The notes under the pieces: generated by a model | What the model was told of the DNA's origin: nothing | Databases searched by the model: none | The model's input: the letters and a program-made list of their open reading frames with translations, nothing else | Source: Linnemannia hyalina | Lineage: Eukaryota > Mortierellomycota > Mortierellomycetes > Mortierellales > Mortierellaceae | Assembly: GCA_019671135.1 (NCBI GenBank) | Contig: JAHRHY010000005.1 | Location: forward strand, 2,211,001-2,275,000 | Length of the DNA: 64,000 nucleotides | Direction of reading: 5' to 3' | Made by a program: the position numbers and the translations under genes | Part shown: positions 56,704-64,000 of the stretch, piece by piece | Position numbering within the stretch: position 1 is the first letter of the stretch | How the letters are laid out: every line of letters begins with the position of its first letter

Positions 56704-59700
56704 AAATCTTGGGAGGGGATTATACTTCCGCATCCTTGTGGCAATGAGGAGGATAGGAAGGTGGGCTTATACAAATTGTGCAACGAACCCCTCGCTGCAT
56801 ATGAAGAGAGTAAAAATAAACATCACGCCAAGGAAAGTAACAAAATAAAAACGCGACAACGATAAACAAACAAAGAAAGGGCTTGTCGGCGTCGCGCTTC
56901 GTATCTCTCTTCGCGATTGACGATGTGTAATCCTTCTTATTAGGCTTGACGATGGAAGGGCGCAGGGGTAGTAACTTACTTCCTTTTTTTCTCAGCCTGT
57001 CAGAGATACCCACAACGTCCCCTGGTCAGATTTCCACTGCCTCGTTCAAGGGACCCCAAATTCAGTTTTTCTCGTTGTCTCGCTGTTTCCCTCTAATTGT
57101 GATCAAAGACGACTAAAAATAAATGAAGTCGCGAGAGAGCGCAGGGGATAGTGAGATAGCATCACTTTCTTCCTTGGGCAAGTATGAAAGAAGTGAGCTG
57201 TGGGAGATGTTTGGCCTTTTGGAGTTAGTTTAGTATTACCAGTGAGCCAAAGCAACAAGTAGGTGCTTGTCCTTCCTTCTTTTGATTTTTATGTAAGAAA
57301 GCCAAACAAAGCGCGTGTCAGGGTCTATCTCTGCCTCATTTTTTTGAAAGCAAAGGGAAGGATGAAAGAAAGGGAGGAGGGAGAGGAGGAAGGATATTCT
57401 TCTCTGTCGTTTGTTGCTGTTGCTGTCTAGACCTGTGTTTAGTTTATCCATCTGACAGAAAGAAAATGTGGCAGGGTAAGGGAAAAGCAAAGGGGAAGGA
57501 TGATGGACGACACGAACTAAAGGGTGTCCGCAAGAAGGGAGGGGCGCGTGCGGTGCGAGAGGCAGTGCGGCAATGTGCCACCCTTTTGCGATTCTCCCTC
57601 GGCGATCTCTTCTTTCTCAAGTAAGAGCAAGCTGGTTGTTCAATTTGCACAAACCTACACGCACCCCTGGGTCGCAACAGACATGCATACCTCTTGTTCG
57701 CACATACTTCTCTCGCTCGCTTTGAAGTTTCGTGCTTCCCGTGGCATTTCACAGCTTCTCCTTCGTCCCCTCTTCCCATCCATCCATGCCCCCCATGCTC
57801 CCCATGCTCCTAAAAATAGACTGCGACCCTCTGTAATAATAATTAGATTCCTCATCCCTCATTGGTCCATCTCCATGCTGATGTTTTACTTTATACCCAC
57901 GGATGCCCTCCCTAAACGCAAAATGCCATCAGTCTCTGCGCCAGGACGGAGTGGGTATCTGTCTCATCATGATCTGGCGTAAGAGGGAGGACAAAGGGAA
58001 TATTTAAGACAGCAGTGGTACATGTGCAACACATTGGGGTTACCAATGCACAGCACAAAACAAAGAACCTGGCGGTTACTCCGTTAAAATTGTCTGAGTG
58101 GCCCCTCCTCTCTTTTTCCCTCTTGCTATCCTCGTTCAAGGGTATCTTGGGACCCCAAAGAAGACAGGGAGCATGCACGACGGTATTAAAACCTTCGAGA
58201 ACATGATGTGTCGTCGACTCCTTGCCTTCTTTCTTCCCAGACACGATCAATTTGACGACGCATGTCCTGCATACAGCCTGCCTACGATTGCAATCGTAAT
58301 TTCAGTTGAAAGGCAAGAAAAAGAGGGGAGTCGGCTTCTTTATCTAGGCTAACCTAGTCAGGTTAATGAGAAAAAAGTGTGGCGGAGATGAAAAGAACAA
58401 AGAGGCCAAACTATGAAAAGGCGACCTGAGAAGTGAGCATGGGTTATCTCGCTTCTTTTTCTTCATTCCTTGTTCATTCCACAAGAAGAACAGAACAGCA
58501 GAACAGCAATGTCGGTCTATTTATCACATAAGGAGCACTGTCAAACCAAGTCATGGTAAGAAAGCAAAGAGGACGCGATTGACTGTTCAAATAAGAGAGA
58601 GTGGGTGGTATAAGAAGAGCATTTAGCAAAGGGTTCATTTACCTATCTTTAGGGATGGCGAGTGGTCCTGCAGGGAGTGAGAGAGAGAGAAATCGAAGGA
58701 CCCAAACGGTGTGTAGAACAGGAACGTTACGAAATCGTTGTCAAACTGGCGGTAAGAGGGGGAACTGTTGCACAAGGAAGGAATTTTTTTCATTTTCTTG
58801 ACGTGAGAGCCGAGCCATAAGCCAGAGCCAGGAGCCATGAAATGGGAGCAGCATGAGAGCCAATTTGCCATGAAAATGAATGTAAGGCGAGAAAGGGACG
58901 AGGGTCCTTTGAAAGATTGGTGGCAAGGGAAAAAGAGAAGAAAAGGAAGTATTTTCCCGTGGGGCAATATAAACACAACGAGTTGGGTGGCATGTAGAAT
59001 AGAGCTGTTTCTACGTGGTGAGACCCATCTTTTCCGACAACAATGGCAACAGACATAAGAGAGTGCACCCATGCCATGGGCTATTACCCATTGTCTGGAC
59101 AGCCATGCCCATTACAATGAAAAGGGAGAATGTGTTTCCTATGGAGTGAGAGGGAGAGAGAGAGGAGATGTGTGCGTGCTTACAAGGTTTCCCTTTGGTT
59201 TGGATGATGAGGCTCTCAACTCAATGAACAACGACCACCCACACTCTCGTACTATTTTTATTCAGCAGCGAAATTATTTTCCGTCCGTCCGTCCCCTCAA
59301 CCGTCCCTTTGTCTGTGTCTAAAGAGGTGCACCACAGAACCAGGCACACACACACACACAGTCATCTCCATCATCTTGCTTCCTCCACTGTCATCATCAT
59401 CATCTTCTTCCTTTCTTTCTTTCCTTTCTTTTCTTGTCATCATCATCATCTTCCATCCCTCTTAACGACCCACTCCCTTCTTACTATATACCTCTTCCTC
59501 CTCCCTTTGGTAAAGCGCTTTCTCTGCCCTATTTTCAGCATAGACGTTGCTATTCACAGCCCATGAACACAAGGGTCTCGCCATATCCATACCCTACTTT
59601 TTTTGTCTTCACATCCTCACTCCTCACATCCTCACATCCTCACCGCCACCTGGGAAGATTTCTTTGACAGCCAGCCCTATCCTCCTTACTTGATATATAT

Positions 59701-60014
59701 CCGTGTCTGAACGCTCTTTCACTCGCCACTTCCTTCCTCTTCCTCTTCTCCTTCCATTCTCTCTCTCTCTCTCTTTCTCCGGCATCCATACGTCTCTTAT
59801 CATATTTCTGTATCCAAAGAGTCCCTCGTTCTTACCCTCCCTTCTTACTCTATCGTTCTACTGTCTCCTCCTCTTCCAGGTTTGCCACCACCATCTTCAC
59901 CACTACCAACACTTCATCTTCCACCTCGCACCAACACCGGCAATAATATACCAACAATAACCGACAACTAATACCAACCAACACCACCCCGACAACTACA
60001 CAGCACATCACAAT
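56704..60014. other. long intergenic region before the chitin synthase gene
   Basis: No conserved frame, tRNA or mobile element was recognised in 3.3 kb. The last kilobase (about 59340-60010) is very CT-rich on the plus strand with CA and CATCAT runs, and looks like the promoter and leader of the chitin synthase gene. Confidence 0.5.
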
Positions 60015-63000
60015 ATGTCGGGAAGACCAAGTGGTGTAGGCGTCCGTCGCGGCGCAACACTGTCCCGCGGCAAGACCCTCTCTCGCCCTGACCGATTCGT
60101 AACCCCCGAGACGATGTTCAAGAAGCGTAAAGAGAACGAACCGGCCTCGTGCTGGGTGGTCTGCTCGCGTATCACGACCTGCTGGGCCCTACCACCGGTC
60201 ATGCGCATGTGTGGCATCCACGATAAAGCCGTCCAGCAGGCCTGGAGAGAGAAGGTGACGCTATGTGCCATTATTATGTTTATCGGAGGCATGGTCGCCT
60301 TCTTGACGATTGGGTTCTCGAGGCTTCTTTGTCCTGAGAACCAACGACAGGGTGCCCAGTCCTTCCTGCGATATGAGAGTACTGCAGGTATGTCTTCTTT
60401 CGTCTTTGCTTTTTATTTGTACTTTTGTTGCTCAGGAACACAACACAGGCGGGGATCCAAAAAACAACCGCAAAGGATAAACAGCATCGTCAACGGCAGC
60501 GACAACTGGAGTTTCCTACGAGGGAACATTTACACAACACAGGGAAGGAAAAGGAAAGGGAAAACACAGAAAGACAAGCAAACAGAAAGGCAAAAGGTCT
60601 CGCATAATGCGATAGAAGATGGTGAAGGGGAGGAGAGAGGAAAAACAAACAAACAAAAGGAAACACCACCCTTTTTCGAAACCGGTGTACATGATGATGG
60701 TCGCCTTGCAAAGTGGTTTTCTACACCCACAACCACCTTTCGACTTTTTCTTTCTCTGTCGTCCACAGCCATCTCCATCATCCATCTCTCCTCTCCTTCA
60801 CTTTCCCCCTTTTCATCCACACACAACGGCCTTCCTTTTTTCGATCACAACAAACAAAGTGACAGCAAGAACGACTCTCAACCAAGGTTCTATTAATTTT
60901 GCGATCGTTGCTGCCTTTGCCCTCTGTTGAGAGCAAAGTATTTCATTTCTTTCTGCGACGGGCATTTGGAGGAGAGGATGGAGTGCGTGCGCAAACCGCT
61001 GGACATGCACACACAACGACAAAGCCAGGGGTTGAGAGATTAGTCTGGGATGCATGCACTCTTACCACTTCTTTCAATTTCAGGAGTCGAGTGAATGGGC
61101 GTAGTGAAGTACAGCAGTGCATGGCTCTCGGACAGGGATACACAGGAAGAAAGGACAAATACCTAAACGTACCTACTCACCCCTGTTTCTTACCTTCTCC
61201 TTCTCTCCCGCTTTCGAAAATAGCCAACGGACAGTTCGGCGTCAACGGATTCACCTACGACTTTACCCAAACGGGCTCGACATACCCGCACGGATTCATA
61301 TACGCAAACATGAAACCCGGCGGGGATATCAGCAACATCTTCCAAAAGCTCACTCCTAGCTGTGCTGGCCTCACCAGCGCCGCCGCCCTCTTCAACAACT
61401 GCGACCGCCTAATTGGAGGATGTAACGAGACCTTTTCAATTGACAGAGCCGGGACGGCGATGTACACGCATTTCAAGATCCTCCCCAGTGCTCAGAAGCA
61501 AAGGGCGGGATATGACTGGAACCAGATAGCGAACCCTGAGTTGAAGAACTATATGGTCATTGATGGAAATGTGCTGAACTTGGATCGTTACATGCTTCGA
61601 TACCCCAGAGCTTTGCCTGGAGACGAGATTGATGTTTTGATTCGGACGGTGTTGAGTTCCGACTATCCGCAGGGAGGTCGAGATGCGACCAAGCTGTTCT
61701 TCCGTCGGGATTCGCTCAAGAACACGGCTACCTGCATGGTCGAACAGTTTGGAGCGGGATTCATCGATAAGGCCACGCCTGGTTGTTTTGCCGCCGATCT
61801 GTACATGTATGTCTCGTTGACCGTCGTCCTGGGTATTGTCGTCTCACGATTCGTCATGGCCACGCTCTTCGATTGGTTTCTTTCCGCCAAGCTGGCCAGA
61901 CCCCCACCCAAGAACAAGGTCCACACCATGGCCTCGGCTGCCTCGTCTAGCTCGACTGTTGTCGCCCCCGGTCCTGGAGCCGTCGCTGCTGGTGCCGCTG
62001 CTGGTGCTGGAGGTGCTGCCTTGTCCCGCACCCCTACTGGTGCCAGTATCGCAGGCGCCAATGTCCAGGAACTCCATACCATCCTCTTGGTTACCTGTTA
62101 CTCTGAGGGAGAGTCTTCCCTCCGAACGACGATCGAGTCCCTGGCTGCGACTGAGTACCCTGACAACAAGAAGCTGCTGTTCATTATCTGCGACGGTATC
62201 ATTACAGGATCTGGAAACGACCGTTCTACGCCCGACATTTGTGCCAGTTTGATGGAACTCGACCCGGCTTTTGATTCCGAACCCACGCCTCAGTCCTACA
62301 TCGCCGTCGCCGCAGGATCGAAGCAGCACAACCGGTGCAAGGTCTATGCAGGATATTTCCGCTGGAAGAACCGTCGTGTCCCCACGATTCTGATTGTCAA
62401 GTGCGGAAACGAGGAGGAGCACGAGAAGCCGAAGGCCGGAAACCGTGGAAAGCGTGATTCCCAGCTGATCCTGATGAACTTCTTCTCCCGTGTTACCTAT
62501 AACGACCGGATGACCCCCCTGGACTACGAACTCTTCCGCAAGATCCAGCATCTGATGCAAGTCACACCCGACAAGTTCGAAATTGTGCTCATGGTTGATG
62601 CTGATACCAAGGTCTACCCGTCCTCAGTCCGGTTGCTCATGAACTGTATCAACAACGATCCTCTCATCATGGGTTTGTGTGGTGAGACCAAGATTGCCAA
62701 CAAGCGTCAGTCGTGGGTGACGGCCATCCAGGTCTTTGAGTACTATATCTCTCATCATCTCGGAAAGGGCTTTGAGTCTGTCTTTGGAGGAGTCACCTGT
62801 CTGCCTGGATGTTTCTGTATGTACCGCCTCAAGGCCCGCAAGGGTGACGACTGGATCCCGATCATTACCAAGCCTGAAATCGTTCAGGAATACTCCCAGA
62901 ACGTCGTCGAAACCTTGCATCAGAAGAACTTGTTGCTGCTCGGAGAAGATCGCTTCTTGACGACTCTGATGCTCCGTAACTTCCCTCACCGCAAGATGAT

Positions 63001-64000
63001 GTTCATGCCCCAGGCTATCTGCAAGACCGTCGTCCCCGACGAGTTTAACGTTCTCCTTTCTCAGCGTCGTCGTTGGATCAACTCGACCATCCACAACTTG
63101 CTCGAACTCGTCCTCGTCCGGAACCTCTGCGGAACCTTCTGCTTTTCGATGCAGTTTGTTATTCTCATGGAGCTCATTGGAACCGTCGTCCTCCCCGTCG
63201 CCATGATCCTCATGATCGTCATGATTATCCAACTCTCGACCGTCACCTTCACCAACATTGTCGAAGCCGTGCCCCTCATTCTCCTCGTCTTCGTCCTGAC
63301 CATGCCTGCCATCCTGATTCTCATCACCACCCGCAAGTTGATCTACATTTCCTGGATGTTCATCTACCTCCTCGCCCTCCCCGTTTGGAACTTCATCCTT
63401 CCCCTCTACGCCTACTGGCACTTTGACGACTTCTCCTGGGGAGAAACCCGTAAAGTCGATGGAGAGGCCAAGGGCGAAGCCCACGGAAACGCTGACGGAG
63501 TCTTTGATGCCTCAAAGGTGCCCCTCAAACGCTGGGATGATTTCGAAAAGGCCCGTGTCCGCCAAGTCAAACGTGTCGAGCGCGCAGAACGTCAACGCGG
63601 TCAGGGATCCCCCTACGCCCGGTCCCAAGGCGCACCCAGTGTGTACACAGATGACAACGAGTCGGACATGTTGAGTGATTTGGGTCCTCAGCAGATGAAT
63701 TACGATTACTCGGGAAGACAGCTTATGGGTCCTCCGCTGGCCGGGAACCAGGCGCGTTCGCCTATGATGGGCATGGGTGGGTCCTCCCCACGGTTCGGCC
63801 CTCCTTCGCCTAACCTGGGCGCTCCTATGGGTGGTGGATGGAATAACGGTCCGCCTTCGCCTGGTGGGAGACCTGGAGGTCCTCCTTCCCCGGGGATGGG
63901 TGGGCCAATGATGCCTCCTCCTATTAGCCCTGGTGGCATGCGGAGGAACCGGAATGGACCTAATGATGGACCTGGGTCTCCAACCTCCCCTCGTTCCCAG
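60015..64000 (+). CDS. chitin synthase, class IV-like (Chs3 type), 3' end beyond window
   Basis: Exon 1 (60015-60387) and exon 2 (61224 to the window end) join in frame across an 836-nt intron, giving about 1050 residues so far. The enzyme is a membrane GT2 glycosyltransferase that polymerises N-acetylglucosamine from UDP-GlcNAc into cell-wall chitin. Exon 1 gives a basic N-terminus and a membrane helix (LCAIIMFIGGMVAFLTIGF). A large extracytoplasmic segment and a second helix (VSLTVVLGIVVSRFVM) follow. The catalytic domain has DADT (583-586), GEDR (698-701) and the signature QRRRW (738-742), then at least three further membrane helices and a Pro/Gly-rich tail (GPPSPG-type repeats). The spacing and the single N-terminal block suit yeast Chs3-like class IV rather than myosin-fused classes V/VII. 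The gene is complete at the 5' end and the stop is not in view. Confidence 0.93.
60388..61223 (+). other. long intron of the chitin synthase gene
   Basis: The donor gtatgt and acceptor aatag splice in phase 1 to continue the protein (TAG to ANGQFGV). At 836 nt it is several times longer than most other introns in this window. The reading frame stays open by chance to 60896 inside it, but that part has no resemblance to chitin synthases. Confidence 0.75.

Noticed and set aside
60388..60896. Coding extension of chitin synthase exon 1 to 60896.
   Set aside because: The sequence past 60387 is low-complexity and unlike the family, while a gtatgt donor and a matching acceptor restore known sequence.

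Overview
The window is eukaryotic and almost certainly fungal. Genes are split by short GT-AG introns and there are no operons. It carries a yeast Chs3-type chitin synthase, mitochondrially targeted branched-chain amino-acid enzymes (ILV5, ILV6), a microsomal P450 and a large family of F-box/LRR-like proteins. The F-box/LRR expansion and the overall gene style suggest an early-diverging fungus of the Mortierella type. That placement is inference from family resemblance, not from a search.

Layout. 0-10.2 kb is a graveyard of F-box/LRR-like genes, all on the minus strand: a deletion remnant, a frameshifted copy, a near-intact copy with one in-frame TGA, and two more decayed copies. 10.4-16.2 kb holds a tandem array of FAD monooxygenase genes: one copy with a Trp-to-stop change, a C-terminal relic, and one intact seven-exon gene. 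17.0-22.1 kb holds the most interesting locus, a five-exon minus-strand gene. Its N-terminal third is a FEN1/XPG-like PIN nuclease and its C-terminal third is a Fanzor/TnpB-type RuvC nuclease with its zinc finger. One in-frame TAA separates the two parts. Just 3' of it lie two hairpins and a duplicated 62-bp block, and 5' of it lies a decayed piggyBac-like transposase.

24.4-34 kb mixes two F-box/LRR genes (one frameshifted, one intact, 921 codons) with ILV5 and ILV6, which sit head-to-tail 400 bp apart. These encode consecutive steps (regulatory subunit of acetolactate synthase; ketol-acid reductoisomerase), and Gcn4-like sites lie upstream of both. 34.3-39.9 kb has an RRM-only homologue of the cyclophilin CYP33/PPIE and a divergent predicted pseudokinase-ankyrin protein. 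42.8-45 kb is a cytochrome P450 whose ExxR helix is completed by an 11-nt micro-exon. 45-50.2 kb has no recognisable gene but contains short repeats. 50.2-56.7 kb has three more F-box/LRR loci (one intact, 847 codons). 60.0-64.0 kb is the chitin synthase, cut by the window end.

Overall picture: stable housekeeping genes (ILV5/ILV6, RRM protein, kinase-ankyrin protein, P450, chitin synthase) lie between rapidly duplicating and decaying families (F-box/LRR, FAD monooxygenase, mobile elements). Several decayed copies differ from an open frame by one stop codon, some explicable as C-to-T changes.
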